Positions 33,234 through 42,848 of a stretch of 64,000 nucleotides of DNA are shown piece after piece (positions within the stretch are counted from its first letter, which is position 1; every line of letters begins with the position of its first letter). Location: positions 1 to 64,000 of the forward strand of contig NZ_WJOK01000015.1 in NCBI RefSeq assembly GCF_009649785.1. Direction: 5' to 3'. Source of the stretch: Agrobacterium tumefaciens. GTDB lineage: Bacteria; Pseudomonadota; Alphaproteobacteria; Rhizobiales; Rhizobiaceae. A program made the position numbers and the translations under genes. The notes below the pieces were generated by a model that worked only from the letters and a program-made list of their open reading frames with translations, was not told the origin of the DNA and did no database searches.

Positions 33234-34514
33234 TTATCCCTCACAAAGACGAATACAACCGCTCTTTCTAAGAAAAGGGTTCCAGCCTTTCGCTGCAAGG
33301 ATTGCCCAGGCAGTGGCCCCGACATGCGGCAACCTGAAATATTTGAAGTCGGCAAATGTCGAGGTCGGCCCGATCATCAGCCCGGTCGTCAGTTCGTCCC
33401 CGACTGTCGCGTAGATCAGGTTATCGGGAGATATTTGTGCGGCAATGGTGGCAAGCAGCGCCTCGGCCCGGTCGGCATCGCCGACCTGCTGAAACGCCAG
33501 CGCGGCCTGGGCCGTACCTTCCAGCCACACACCATCCCGATCGTCGTTAAAATCAAAACCTCCCGCAACCGCATAATGCCGATCAACCCAATGCAGAACA
33601 CGCCCACTGCGGCCCCGAAACTCCGGCACGGCGAGAATGGGCCAGAGCTCGGAATCTATTCCGGACTGGCTCGAGTTGGGTGTGTCGCTTCCGGGTTGGC
33701 TGCCGACGTAAAACCGTCCCTGCTGCTCATTCCACATCGCATCAAGAAATTTGCGTGTTTTGTCCCGCATCGCCTGCCAGGCGCGCGCTCCCTCAATTTC
33801 GGCGAGCCAACCCGCAACGGCATATACATCGAGATTATGTTCCGTCGATTTCCACTCGAGTTTGGTCGGTGCAGGCTCATGACCGAATGTGCCACCTGTG
33901 TAGCCGATATCACGGACGCCCGCCGTATGCGCATCGATCCAGCGCATGAGTTTGGTCGCTGCCTGCACATAGGACGGATTGCTTAATCGTTCACTGGCAG
34001 TGAGAAGCGCAAGTGCCGCCCAGGCCAGGTTGCCCGTTGCGCTGCCCACCTGATAGTCATCCTCGACCCACGTCTTGCTGGCCTCACTCCAAAAACCGGG
34101 CAAAAGCATCGCATCATTTTCGTTCGCAACGGGGCCGGAACGGTAGGCGTTGCGCAGGCGGCCATCGCTGTAATAGCGATCGTTGTTGACGGCGAGCAGC
34201 AGCGCATCGGCAACCCTTTTTGCTTCGGCGTCGTTGCCACAGGAAAAAAGGGCAATCGTCGCCAAGGCATTGTCATAGGTGAAACCCGCATTTGAAAGAG
34301 CGGGATCAAGCGCTTTGCCGCCTGGTGCAGGCTCAAAGCTCCGAAATATGAAGGGGGTGGTGGATTTGTCCATCTTCCCAACGAGACCCGCACACAAGCT
34401 CACAGCAAGGCGGTCGCGAACTGATCCGGAACCGGTGCGCCCATCGCCAGCAGCGACCACTCCTGTTGTGAAGCAGGTCATGAGAACTGTCGCGACGATC
34501 GATTTGACAGACAT
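33234..34514 (-). CDS. Secreted putative glycoside hydrolase of the beta-glucan locus
   Basis: A 426-residue protein with a signal peptide (MSVKSIVATVLMTCFTTGVVAA). Its helical repeats with paired aromatic and acidic residues look like an (alpha/alpha)6-barrel: FTYDNALATIALF, GNLAWAALALLTASERL, STEHNLDVYAVAGWLAEIE, SGIDSELWPILAVPEF, GVWLEGTAQAALAF. Acidic residues in EHNLD and DGVWLEG are candidate catalytic or sugar-contact positions. I do not recognise the exact family. It directly follows a beta-glucan synthase gene, a place where cellulose operons carry the BcsZ endoglucanase, so trimming or release of the glucan is a reasonable guess. The ATG at 34514 is chosen because it starts the signal peptide. 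Confidence 0.7.
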   Translation of the reverse strand: MSVKSIVATVLMTCFTTGVVAAGDGRTGSGSVRDRLAVSLCAGLVGKMDKSTTPFIFRSFEPAPGGKALDPALSNAGFTYDNALATIALFSCGNDAEAKRVADALLLAVNNDRYYSDGRLRNAYRSGPVANENDAMLLPGFWSEASKTWVEDDYQVGSATGNLAWAALALLTASERLSNPSYVQAATKLMRWIDAHTAGVRDIGYTGGTFGHEPAPTKLEWKSTEHNLDVYAVAGWLAEIEGARAWQAMRDKTRKFLDAMWNEQQGRFYVGSQPGSDTPNSSQSGIDSELWPILAVPEFRGRSGRVLHWVDRHYAVAGGFDFNDDRDGVWLEGTAQAALAFQQVGDADRAEALLATIAAQISPDNLIYATVGDELTTGLMIGPTSTFADFKYFRLPHVGATAWAILAAKGWNPFLRKSGCIRLCEG

Positions 34515-34606
34515 GAGTTTTCCGTTTGGTAGGCGCTCTTCCAAACAAGCCCGCCTCTAGCTTGCGGTTTACGTCGAGCACGGTCCCGGGTTTGGCGCGA
34601 ATTGTC

Positions 34607-36574
34607 TTAGCTGAAGGCCCTTGCGAGTAACATCTGCATGGACTTCAAGAGGTCGCCCTGTTCCGCGACATTTTCGGGCGCATTGCGGAAAAGCAGCCTC
34701 AAGATTGCACGATGCTGGTCGGCAGTGGGGGTGAGAGTGAATTTGCCGGGCGTTTGCGACACCTTCGTTGCATCGATCTGCAGCCAGCCCACATCGGGCA
34801 CGTACAGGGACTCTGCCTCGGCGTAAGACCGGTTGAAATCCGCCAGGGTCGCGGTTTCGGTCGAAAGCGCCACGATCCGTACCGCCTTCACCTCGCTTGC
34901 GCACCGCAATCGGCCTTCGAGATCCACGCCGATCGGCTCTTCCTTGTCGACACGTGGTAACTCAATGCAGCAGATGAGGCTGGTGAAGGCAATCACCATG
35001 GCGACCGCCGACCAGATGAGGTTGAGACAATCTCGCGCCGAAAATTCTACAGGGGCGTCCCATGCGTAAACGGCGAGCAGAACTGAAACCGCGGAGGTGA
35101 CGGTGACGATTGCGAAAAATAGCGCTGTAGGCCCATGAATGCGCACCTGTGACCGGTCACCTCCTTTCTCCGTGACTTTAAAGGGACGTCCGAAGGGTTT
35201 GCGCATAGCCTGAAACAAGGTGATGGTGATGGGAACAGCGGTCAGCGCATGCGTCACTTCGGTGAACAGCGGTAGGGTGCGTTTTCCCGATATCCAGGTG
35301 GAGTAGGCCCAAAACAAAGCCAGTGACGACAGTCCAAATTTCATGAACATCAGCTCGTCAGCCTGGAGGGCGGAAACGCCTGTGAGCCAGTAGATCGATG
35401 GTGCCAGCAACAGGCAGAGGATGAAAGGCTTCGACAGCCAGCAAAACAGCCCGTGCAGATAATGCAGCCTTTGTGTCAGCGTGAACTTGCCGCGCCACAA
35501 TGGTCCCGTCCGCAGAAGGCCGATCTGAATGGTGCCCAGGCACCACCGCGTGCGTTGTGTGATATATTCTGGCAGGCCCTCAGCCGATAGACCGACACTG
35601 AGTTTTTCGTTGAGCCAGCGTGTGACGTAACCTCGCTCCATCAGGCGGTAGGTCAGCAGCATATCTTCGGAAAGTGCATCATGCGGAAACCCGCCGAGCT
35701 CGTTGACCGCCGCCCGCCGCACGACAAAACTCGTCCCGACGCAGAAAGCGCAACCGACCGCGTCCTTGGCCGGCTGGAATACATCAAAGAATACACGTTG
35801 ATCATCGACGAAGGAATTGCGGATGCCGAGGTTGTGTTGGATTGGGTCGCAATTAAAGTAAAATTGCGGTGTCTGCACAACTGCCACCTTGGGATCGGCG
35901 AAAAGACCGGTTACGCGACGAAGGAAGTTGGCCTGTGGCGCGAAGTCCGCATCCAGAACCATGATGAAATCGGAAACCTGTGGCAGCGCATTGGTGTGTT
36001 CAAGTGCATTGTTCAGATTTCCCGCCTTGGCATGTCTATTGTCCGGGCGCGTCACATAATTGACGCCGACCGTCTCGCAATAGTCCCTCACTTCCGGCCT
36101 GCGCGTGTCGTCGCAGACAAAAACACGCAGCTGCGGATATTGCATGGCCTGGGCCGCGATAACCGACTTCTCAAGGACATTCAAAGGTTCGTTGTAGGTG
36201 CAGATAAAGACGTCGACGAGTGGCGCATCCGAATTATTTTCAATCGCGGCTTCCCCTCTATCAGCCAAAAAAGACCAGTCCGTCCGCCTCGTCAGGATCA
36301 GGATCGAGCCGATGGCGTAAAGAACGGAGATCAGCTCGAAGGTGAAATAAATGTAGTTCCAGGCAGTCTCCAGAGAAAGCTCGAAGGGTGGCAGCGTATC
36401 GGTGGCGCGCCAAAATATGTAAAGGCCAAGAGACAGCAGCATAATCGCACTGAAGGCCAACCGGTCCAGGACCCTGCGCGGGTCGGCCAGTATGGTAAAC
36501 AGGATCGCGCAAAGGGCGATGACAAGATTGACGTAGAGTACCGACTGAACATCGCCATCAGGGCTGAAATACAT
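34607..36574 (-). CDS. bgsA: Mixed-linkage beta-glucan synthase (BgsA-like GT2)
   Basis: A 655-residue membrane glycosyltransferase of family GT2. It has three N-terminal helices (about residues 10-95), a cytoplasmic GT domain with Asp155-Asp156, DAD at 208-210, the catalytic ED at 303-304 and the processivity motif QRTRW at 340-344. More helices follow, and then a soluble C-terminal region of about 100 residues. There is no obvious PilZ RxxxR motif. This matches BgsA of rhizobia, which makes the (1-3)(1-4) mixed-linkage beta-glucan under c-di-GMP control through its C-terminus. It lies downstream of a BgsB-like gene on the same strand, as in Sinorhizobium meliloti. Cellulose synthase is a less likely reading. 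Confidence 0.85.
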   Translation of the reverse strand: MYFSPDGDVQSVLYVNLVIALCAILFTILADPRRVLDRLAFSAIMLLSLGLYIFWRATDTLPPFELSLETAWNYIYFTFELISVLYAIGSILILTRRTDWSFLADRGEAAIENNSDAPLVDVFICTYNEPLNVLEKSVIAAQAMQYPQLRVFVCDDTRRPEVRDYCETVGVNYVTRPDNRHAKAGNLNNALEHTNALPQVSDFIMVLDADFAPQANFLRRVTGLFADPKVAVVQTPQFYFNCDPIQHNLGIRNSFVDDQRVFFDVFQPAKDAVGCAFCVGTSFVVRRAAVNELGGFPHDALSEDMLLTYRLMERGYVTRWLNEKLSVGLSAEGLPEYITQRTRWCLGTIQIGLLRTGPLWRGKFTLTQRLHYLHGLFCWLSKPFILCLLLAPSIYWLTGVSALQADELMFMKFGLSSLALFWAYSTWISGKRTLPLFTEVTHALTAVPITITLFQAMRKPFGRPFKVTEKGGDRSQVRIHGPTALFFAIVTVTSAVSVLLAVYAWDAPVEFSARDCLNLIWSAVAMVIAFTSLICCIELPRVDKEEPIGVDLEGRLRCASEVKAVRIVALSTETATLADFNRSYAEAESLYVPDVGWLQIDATKVSQTPGKFTLTPTADQHRAILRLLFRNAPENVAEQGDLLKSMQMLLARAFS

Positions 36575-36712
36575 CGACTTATCCTCATGGTTGGTCAGGC
36601 GCGCGGCACGCCGCGCGTGAATGAGGTTGCTTCGAGTGTCTTAAACAGGTGGTGGGTCGCCCTGCGGGTTTGCATCGCACTCCCGCAGGGGCCCGTCCAA
36701 TCCATGCGGGTG

Positions 36713-38167
36713 TCAGGATTGGGTGCGCGGTGCCTTTCCGGTGGCATCCGTATTGCCGAAAGGGTGCTGGGTGATGATATCGGGCTGATGTGCCCGGCCA
36801 GGCACGTCCGGCCGCTGTTGTGGCCACTCGATACCAGTGTGTGCGGATAGCGTATCACGCGACGTTTCGATCAGTGCCCATGCGGCCTGCCTGACATCCG
36901 GCAATTCGCTGACGGAGGTCTTTGCAAACTGGAACAGGCTGGCTGATGCTTCATGCACATAGTTCCGGGTTTTGCCGAGCCACTCGCGCGGCAGGCTCAC
37001 ACTCACCCACGTGCCGACCGAACAGGCGCCGTTCTCGGTCAATTTTTCCTGTGCCCTGCCGTCCATGCGAATATAGGCGTAAAGCTCTCGCCGCTCTGTT
37101 GGTGGAAAGGGCACGGCATAATCCAGGTCGACACGTTCGGTAGTACGTGGCACCAGGCGCTCCACCACCCCATCGGATTCTTCCGCCCAGGCATCGGAAC
37201 TCACCTTCACCCGAGAACCGACGGAAAGCGCCTGTGCCTGACGCTCTGAAAAAATCGCCACGACGAAAGCGTTGCGACAGTCAAGCGCCTCCGCCAGCGT
37301 GTCGCCTGCAACCACTTCACGGCCGGTCGCAGCCACGGGCTTGTAGAGCGTTGTGCCCGGTGGAATGGAAAGATCGGCGCGGGTCAGCCTTTCAATACGT
37401 GCGCTCTCCGCCGATGCCAGCGTTTCAAGCTCGCTTTTGCGCGTCTGCATGGTGGTCATCTGCATCCGGATCTGCAGCAGATCTGCGGCCCGTGTGCGAA
37501 TTTCCTGCTGAAGATTTTGCAGAGATTGCAAATCGGAGCCGATATAGATGCCTTGGCGCGCGAAGTTCATTTCCTTGGTGAGTTTGTCAACGGCGACTTT
37601 GGCAGCTTGCAGCTTTGTATCTTCAAGTTGTATTGTGTCCGCTATATCTTCTCCGATTCCAGAATACATCCCCTTCGCCATCAGCTTCTGTTTTCGCGTG
37701 GCTTCCGCTTTTGCAATTCGGGTCGAATAGGTCACCATCTGCAAGGCTGCATTGGCTGCCTGTAGGTCAGATTCGGTTCTTTGCAGTAACGCCGCCTGCT
37801 GACTGGCAAGATCCCTGTTCAAATCGTCGATGCGGCTGGCATAGTCGCCAATAATTCCGTTCTTCTGGCGAAGTTCATTATCGAGTGCTGCCAATTGCAC
37901 CTTCAGGCCGATGAGCGTGGTATTGTCGACCTTGTCGTTTTCAATAGCAGCCTTACCGTTCTTGTCGGATATCTTTACCACACCGCTGATCGGTGTCGTC
38001 AGCGGAATGACTGGTGCATTGATGAGGGCGCGGTTCGTCTGGGATGTGAAGACCGGCGGAAACACAGAAGATGAAAACACCGTGGCGACAACGCCAAGGA
38101 CAGTATAGGAGGCCAGCTTCACCGACGCACTTTGGCGCACTTCTTTGTCTCTATTGCGGAACAGCAT
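36713..38167 (-). CDS. bgsB: BgsB-like HlyD-family membrane fusion protein
   Basis: A 484-residue protein with one N-terminal membrane helix (residues about 18-40). A short biotinyl-lipoyl-like segment (INAPVIPLTTPISGVVKISDKNG) and a long coiled coil (about 90-265) follow, then a second lipoyl-like piece GTTLYKPVAATGREVVAGDTLAEALDC and a beta-barrel. This is the layout of HlyD/EmrA-type adaptor proteins and of BgsB, the partner of the mixed-linkage glucan synthase. It likely spans the periplasm to guide the polymer. It is the first gene of the bgsB-bgsA-hydrolase series, with AGGAG before the ATG; 138 bases separate it from bgsA. Confidence 0.8.
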   Translation of the reverse strand: MLFRNRDKEVRQSASVKLASYTVLGVVATVFSSSVFPPVFTSQTNRALINAPVIPLTTPISGVVKISDKNGKAAIENDKVDNTTLIGLKVQLAALDNELRQKNGIIGDYASRIDDLNRDLASQQAALLQRTESDLQAANAALQMVTYSTRIAKAEATRKQKLMAKGMYSGIGEDIADTIQLEDTKLQAAKVAVDKLTKEMNFARQGIYIGSDLQSLQNLQQEIRTRAADLLQIRMQMTTMQTRKSELETLASAESARIERLTRADLSIPPGTTLYKPVAATGREVVAGDTLAEALDCRNAFVVAIFSERQAQALSVGSRVKVSSDAWAEESDGVVERLVPRTTERVDLDYAVPFPPTERRELYAYIRMDGRAQEKLTENGACSVGTWVSVSLPREWLGKTRNYVHEASASLFQFAKTSVSELPDVRQAAWALIETSRDTLSAHTGIEWPQQRPDVPGRAHQPDIITQHPFGNTDATGKAPRTQS

Positions 38168-38723
38168 GATATCAACTCCTGTTTTGTTGAACAGCCTTTC
38201 CTCCCGCAGTATTAAAATAGTTCACTAAGTTTTTTTGCGACGCAACATCGTTAAGATTGCATTAATAAATTTTTCGATATCGCCTAAATCATAGGCATCT
38301 GCCAGCGTTGAAATCGCAAAAACTCGTCCACGAAAAACTACAGAGCTAAATTTCAATCGTTTCGTATCAGCTGTGCCTTTTAAATGGCATCTGGTTATTA
38401 TGCGGGCTCTCACCCGGCCGCCCAGGTTGCAACCTATAGAAGCATCCGCTTGTCCAAGGCAGCGGCACGAGTCTGGTTTTTCATATCCAACTTTCGATAG
38501 GCCGGCGTCCACAGGTCAGCATTCGCGGTCGCCAAAAAGGCGTCGGAACAAGATCTGGTCCTGGCAACACGCCAAGCTGTGACATTCGGCATGGCGTCGG
38601 TTCCGCCTTCGCCGGGTACGGAGAAGGCTCTGCGAAGAGCAGATTGCTGCTGGGCATCACAAGCATCAATGGCGAGCCGATCAAATCAGCTGCAATACGC
38701 AAGCGCTTGGCGGCGTAAAAACT
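38168..38723. other. Intergenic stretch between the glucan and iron loci
   Basis: This stretch holds the bgsB promoter side, a short LuxR-type relic at 38434-38502 and otherwise no gene that I recognise. A minus-strand frame at 38225-38512 is open but does not resemble a known protein. Confidence 0.35.
38434..38502 (-). pseudogene. LuxR/NarL helix-turn-helix C-terminal relic
   Basis: On the minus strand a short frame reads AYRKLDMKNQTRAAALDKRMLL and stops. It corresponds to the end of a LuxR-type DNA-binding domain, normally IYRKLDVKNRTQAALLA. No upstream part of the gene is in frame. It is probably the trace of a former response regulator. Confidence 0.45.
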
Positions 38724-38738
38724 TGATTGCAAATTTCA
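38724..38738 (+). promoter_or_regulatory. Candidate RirA iron-responsive operator (TGA-N9-TCA)
   Basis: TGA at 38724-38726 and TCA at 38736-38738 are separated by exactly nine mainly A/T bases, the IRO pattern bound by RirA in rhizobia. It lies 43 bases before the sigma factor start, a suitable place for repression in iron-rich cells. Confidence 0.5.
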
Positions 38739-38781
38739 TCTTATCTTGATTTGATCCCGAGCCAATGGTAGCAGCGTTTTC

Positions 38782-39294
38782 ATGGAAAGCGCAAAACACC
38801 CTGAAATCCTCGAGACCTTTATGGGCGTACGCTCTCGTCTGATGCGCGTCATCTACCGTCGGGTCCATTGCCCGGCGACAACTGCAGATCTCCTTCAGGA
38901 TACTTTTCTTCGCTTTTGGGAACGGCCGGGCCTGTTACGTGATGTTGTCGACCTGGCAGCCTATTTCATGATTACCGGCCGCAATCTTGCGCTTGATCAC
39001 GAACGCCGCCGCAAGATCGCCCCCTTTGTCGACGGGATCGAAGGCCTTGAATCCATTCGTGATCCCGCACCATCTGCGGAAGCAGCTACCATCAGCCGTC
39101 AGGAACTGCTTCGCGTTCAGGCCGCACTGGAACACATGCCTGCACGCGCCCAGCAGGTTTTTATCCTCGCTCGTATTGACGGCCTGACATATGTCGAGAT
39201 TGGCGAACGACTGGGAATATCGCCCAAAACGGTCTTTGGTCACATGGTCGTGGCGCTTGAGCGGTTGCGTGCAGAGGTCAACTACGAGCGCTAA
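38782..39294 (+). CDS. FecI-like ECF sigma factor
   Basis: A 170-residue iron-starvation sigma factor. Region 2 includes LMRVIYRRVHCPATTADLLQDTFLRFWERPG and region 4 includes LEHMPARAQQVFILARIDGLTYVEIGERLGISPKTVFGHMVVALERLR. It lacks regions 1 and 3, as ECF factors do. The following FecR and STN-domain receptor genes complete a surface-signalling system, in which siderophore binding at the outer membrane frees the sigma factor to transcribe the receptor. A candidate RirA site lies just upstream. No strong ribosome site precedes the ATG. Confidence 0.92.
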   Translation: MESAKHPEILETFMGVRSRLMRVIYRRVHCPATTADLLQDTFLRFWERPGLLRDVVDLAAYFMITGRNLALDHERRRKIAPFVDGIEGLESIRDPAPSAEAATISRQELLRVQAALEHMPARAQQVFILARIDGLTYVEIGERLGISPKTVFGHMVVALERLRAEVNYER

Positions 39295-39326
39295 AAGTCG
39301 CATGGCGGCTAAGAATGAGGCGGCGG

Positions 39327-40268
39327 ATGCAGGATTTTTCCCTTCAGGAGCACTGTCCTGACAATGATCCAGAGATATCACGCCGTGCAGCCGAATGGTT
39401 CGCGCTGCTTCTCGATGACAGCGCGACACCACTCGACCGTGCCAATTTCAGGGTTTGGCTCGAACAAAGCCCGGCCCATGCGAGAGCCTATGCCGAACTG
39501 GAGCGTTTGTGGCTTGGAGCCTCGGCCCTGCCAGAGGTATCAAGCCCTGCATCTGTCAGACGGCGAAAAATCCTCAAATCCGGCGGTGCACTTGCTATCC
39601 TGACCACCGCCGGGCTTGGGACGCACGCATATTTAAGGCAGCAAACAGATTACCGGACGGGCGTCGGAGAGACCGCGCGCTTCTCCTTGCCCGACGGATC
39701 GGTTGCCGAACTGTCGACGGCGAGCGCCATATCGTTAAATTTCACGGCGGGCCAGCGACACGTCATTTTACAACAAGGCGAAGCGTTTTTCACCGTCGCG
39801 CGGGACGCTGCTCGACCGTTCTCTGTTGATTGTAGGGACCTTAGAGCTTTAGCGCTTGGCACTCAGTTTTCCGTTGGGATGCATGAGGAAGGTATCGTCG
39901 TTGCGGTTGCAGAACATACGGTAAAGGTCTCATCGTTGAGCCAAGAGCGGATTGTCCAGGAGGGACAGTCCGTGCTTTTCGCCAATGACAAACTGTCGGT
40001 GCCATCACAGACGGATATTGAGACGAGACTTTCGTGGCGAAGCGGAAGGCTCGTTTTCATCTCGGCTCCGTTCGAGGATGTCGTTGCTGCCCTGTCAAAA
40101 TGGCGCTACGGCAAGATGATTGTCATGGACAGAGCCCTGGCCCGCCGGCCGATCAGCATCATCGTGGACGTGCGCAGGGCCGGTCGGATACTGGAAAATC
40201 TGGAGCACGGCCTGCCTATCCGTATTGCCAGCTACTCGCCTTTGCTGACGTTGATCTATCCGCAATAA
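39327..40268 (+). CDS. FecR-family anti-sigma regulator
   Basis: A 313-residue inner-membrane regulator. Residues about 12-60 form the cytoplasmic DUF4880 domain (ISRRAAEWFALLLDDSATPLDRANFRVWLEQSPAHARAYAELERLW), which holds the sigma factor. A hydrophobic stretch (GGALAILTTAGLG) is the membrane helix. The periplasmic FecR domain (FSLPDGSVAELSTASAISLNF, VILQQGEAFFTVARDAARPF) and a C-terminal STN-like piece follow. The ATG at 39327 has GAGG six bases before it; an earlier ATG at 39315 lacks a site. It lies between the sigma factor and the receptor and should relay the receptor signal. Confidence 0.9.
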   Translation: MQDFSLQEHCPDNDPEISRRAAEWFALLLDDSATPLDRANFRVWLEQSPAHARAYAELERLWLGASALPEVSSPASVRRRKILKSGGALAILTTAGLGTHAYLRQQTDYRTGVGETARFSLPDGSVAELSTASAISLNFTAGQRHVILQQGEAFFTVARDAARPFSVDCRDLRALALGTQFSVGMHEEGIVVAVAEHTVKVSSLSQERIVQEGQSVLFANDKLSVPSQTDIETRLSWRSGRLVFISAPFEDVVAALSKWRYGKMIVMDRALARRPISIIVDVRRAGRILENLEHGLPIRIASYSPLLTLIYPQ

Positions 40269-40369
40269 AAAATCAGAAAATCGACCGAGGTTTTTTCCAA
40301 GCTGAAACGTCCCCTGTTCAGAAGCCCGAAAATGCTCGGGTATTGGTCCGTTTGCAGGGGGCAAAACGA

Positions 40370-42844
40370 GTGACACAGAAAAACCAAGCCGGCGGCTTTC
40401 GCATGAGACTGTACCGTATAATGTTGTTGGCCGCCTGCGCCAGTTTCACCACCGTCGTCTTGTCAACAGGAGCAGTTGCTCAGACCGCCAAGAGCTACGA
40501 ATTTGCGATCTCCGGTCAGCCCCTGTCGGCTGCGCTGGTGCGCTTCTCATCGGTGACCGGTATCGATGTCGCTTTTGACGGTCCTCTGCCGGCAAACCTG
40601 CGCAGCGTCGGTACAGCCGGAAATCTCTCGGCTGAGGGCGCGCTTAGACGCCTTCTCGCGGGCACAGGACTGACCTTCCGATTTACGACCGCAAATACGG
40701 TCCTTTTGATCAACCCGCAAAACTCCTCGTCAAGCGCCAGTGCGGTTGGCGCGACAATCCTTGAGCCCATCGTCGTGCAGGGAGAGAACGCTCGTGGGCC
40801 TGTAGAGGGGTTTGTCGCCACACAGAGCGCCACAGCGACGAAGACGGGCACCTCACTCAAAGACACTCCACAGGCCGTCAATGTTGTAACGAAAGACCAG
40901 ATTGCTGCTCAAGGTTCGACCACGCTGACCCAGGCTCTTCGCTATACGCCAGGCGTCATCAGCCAATATGGCGACGATTCGCGCTATGACTGGTTTACGA
41001 TACGTGGATTTCGACCAAGTCGATATCTGGATGGCCTGCGCCTACCGTTTGGATCGCGCGGCTACGCCCAGCCACGTGTCGAACCGTTCAGCCTCGAGCG
41101 CGCCGAAGTCCTCAAGGGTCCAGCATCGGTCCTCTATGGCCAGGGCGATCCCGGCGGTCTGATCAACATGGTATCAAAACGGCCGAGCGCAACTGCTCTC
41201 AATGAAGTGGAGATGCAGTTCGGCACCGATAAGCGTATACAGACAGCATTCGATCTCGGCGGTGGCGCTGGTGACGATGACAGCTTCCTCTACCGCATCG
41301 TCGGCGTCGGCCGGTTGACCGATACCCAGTATGACTATGTGCGCGAGAAGAAGGGATATATTGCGCCTTCATTCACTTTCAAGGCGGATGAGGGAACATC
41401 ACTGACGGTTTACGGTAGCTATCAGCACATCGACTCTCCCGGCGGCGGCGGAGCGCCGGCGCTTCCCGCGAACGGCACACTCTATACCCGCATGTATCCG
41501 GAATTGCCCCGCAGTGCATTCCCAGGCGAACCGGGTTACGACCACTACAAGAGCGACCAGGCATCTGTCGGTTACGAGTTTGAACACGAAGTCGATGACA
41601 CCTGGACCATCAGACAGAACCTTCGCTACTCCTATATCGGAACAGATACTCAGCGCGTTCAGCCCTATTGCCCGGCAGCCTGCAATCCCACGGCCTTCTA
41701 CCGATATGCCTGGGCGTTTCCCGAAAGTGCCCGCGCCGTCACCGTGGACAACCAAGCGATCGGAAATTTCCAAACGGGGGACGTCGCTCATACCGCATTG
41801 TTCGGCCTAGACTATTCCTACGAAAGCAGCCGCTACGAAGAGTCCGCGCTTTCCCCAATTTTCACTCCCTTCAATGGACTTGACCCCGTCTACGGCGCAA
41901 CGGCGATCACGCGCCCGCCGATCGCAACACGGATCGATCAGGACCGCAGCCAGATCGGGCTCTACGCTCAGGATCAGATGGAGTGGAACAATTTCGTGTT
42001 CTCGCTCGGTGGCCGCTACGACTGGGCAAATACAGATACGAGGACCCGGACGAGCGTCGCTGACAATCAGGTCGATCAGAGAGACGGCAAGTTTACCTGG
42101 AGGGCCGGCCTCGTCTATAATTTTGACAACGGTTTGTCGCCATACGCCGGCTACTCAACCTCCTTCAATCCGGCCAGCGGCACCGACCGTTTGGGTAACG
42201 CCTTCGAGCCTACTACCGGTGAACAGTTCGAGGTTGGGGTCAAGTACCAGCCCAACGGTAGCAACAGCTTCGTCACCCTTTCTGCCTATCACCTCACACA
42301 GGACAATGTCCTGTCGCCAGATACGACCCCCGGATTCACGAACTACAGTCTGCAGACGGGCCAAGTCAGGATGCGCGGTGTCGAACTTGAGGGCAAGGCG
42401 GAAATCACAGACGCGTTCTCTGTCTTGGCATCTTATGCATACACCGACAGCGAGATCACCAGAGCCAATCCAAATGCTGCCGGTATCAGCAACGAGGGCA
42501 ATCGCTTTGCCTTTGTCCCACGCCAGCAGGCATCGCTTTGGCTGGACTACACACTGCAGACATCGACCATCTGGGATGGTCTGAGCTTTGGCGGTGGCGC
42601 CCGTTACACCGGTCAGACTTTTGGCGACAATGCCAACAAATTCGACATCCCCTCATACACCGTATTTGATGCTGCCGTTCGCTACGATTTCGGCAAGGCA
42701 GACCCGAAGCTGGAAGGTTTGAAGGCGTCGCTGAATGTCAGCAACATATTCGACCGCAAGTATGTCTCGACCTGCATTGCTGCGACGGGATGCTATTGGG
42801 GCGAGGGTCGCACCGTCTACGCTACTCTCAAGTATAGCTGGTAG
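40370..42844 (+). CDS. TonB-dependent siderophore receptor with STN signalling domain
   Basis: An 824-residue outer-membrane receptor. A signal peptide ending near GAVAQ is followed by an STN domain (about residues 45-115, FAISGQPLSAALVRFSSVTGIDVAF), the extension used to signal to FecR. The plug domain follows (KDTPQAVNVVTKDQIAAQG, RYTPGVISQYGDDSRYDWFTIRGF, VLKGPASVLYGQGDPGGLINMVSKRP) and then the 22-stranded barrel ending in an aromatic residue (LKYSW). It belongs to the FhuA/FoxA-like siderophore receptors, so a hydroxamate is likely. The GTG at 40370 has CAGGGGG upstream; the ATG at 40403 is the alternative start. Confidence 0.92.
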   Translation: MTQKNQAGGFRMRLYRIMLLAACASFTTVVLSTGAVAQTAKSYEFAISGQPLSAALVRFSSVTGIDVAFDGPLPANLRSVGTAGNLSAEGALRRLLAGTGLTFRFTTANTVLLINPQNSSSSASAVGATILEPIVVQGENARGPVEGFVATQSATATKTGTSLKDTPQAVNVVTKDQIAAQGSTTLTQALRYTPGVISQYGDDSRYDWFTIRGFRPSRYLDGLRLPFGSRGYAQPRVEPFSLERAEVLKGPASVLYGQGDPGGLINMVSKRPSATALNEVEMQFGTDKRIQTAFDLGGGAGDDDSFLYRIVGVGRLTDTQYDYVREKKGYIAPSFTFKADEGTSLTVYGSYQHIDSPGGGGAPALPANGTLYTRMYPELPRSAFPGEPGYDHYKSDQASVGYEFEHEVDDTWTIRQNLRYSYIGTDTQRVQPYCPAACNPTAFYRYAWAFPESARAVTVDNQAIGNFQTGDVAHTALFGLDYSYESSRYEESALSPIFTPFNGLDPVYGATAITRPPIATRIDQDRSQIGLYAQDQMEWNNFVFSLGGRYDWANTDTRTRTSVADNQVDQRDGKFTWRAGLVYNFDNGLSPYAGYSTSFNPASGTDRLGNAFEPTTGEQFEVGVKYQPNGSNSFVTLSAYHLTQDNVLSPDTTPGFTNYSLQTGQVRMRGVELEGKAEITDAFSVLASYAYTDSEITRANPNAAGISNEGNRFAFVPRQQASLWLDYTLQTSTIWDGLSFGGGARYTGQTFGDNANKFDIPSYTVFDAAVRYDFGKADPKLEGLKASLNVSNIFDRKYVSTCIAATGCYWGEGRTVYATLKYSW

Positions 42845-42848
42845 GATT

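Noticed and set aside
34607-36574. Cellulose synthase BcsA as the identity of the GT2 gene
   Set aside because: No PilZ RxxxR motif and no BcsB/BcsZ/BcsC neighbours; the BgsB-like HlyD partner fits the mixed-linkage glucan locus better.
35681-36850. 389-codon plus-strand open frame
   Set aside because: It is antisense to the beta-glucan synthase gene, low in hydrophobic core patterns and without family resemblance; a GC-rich shadow frame.
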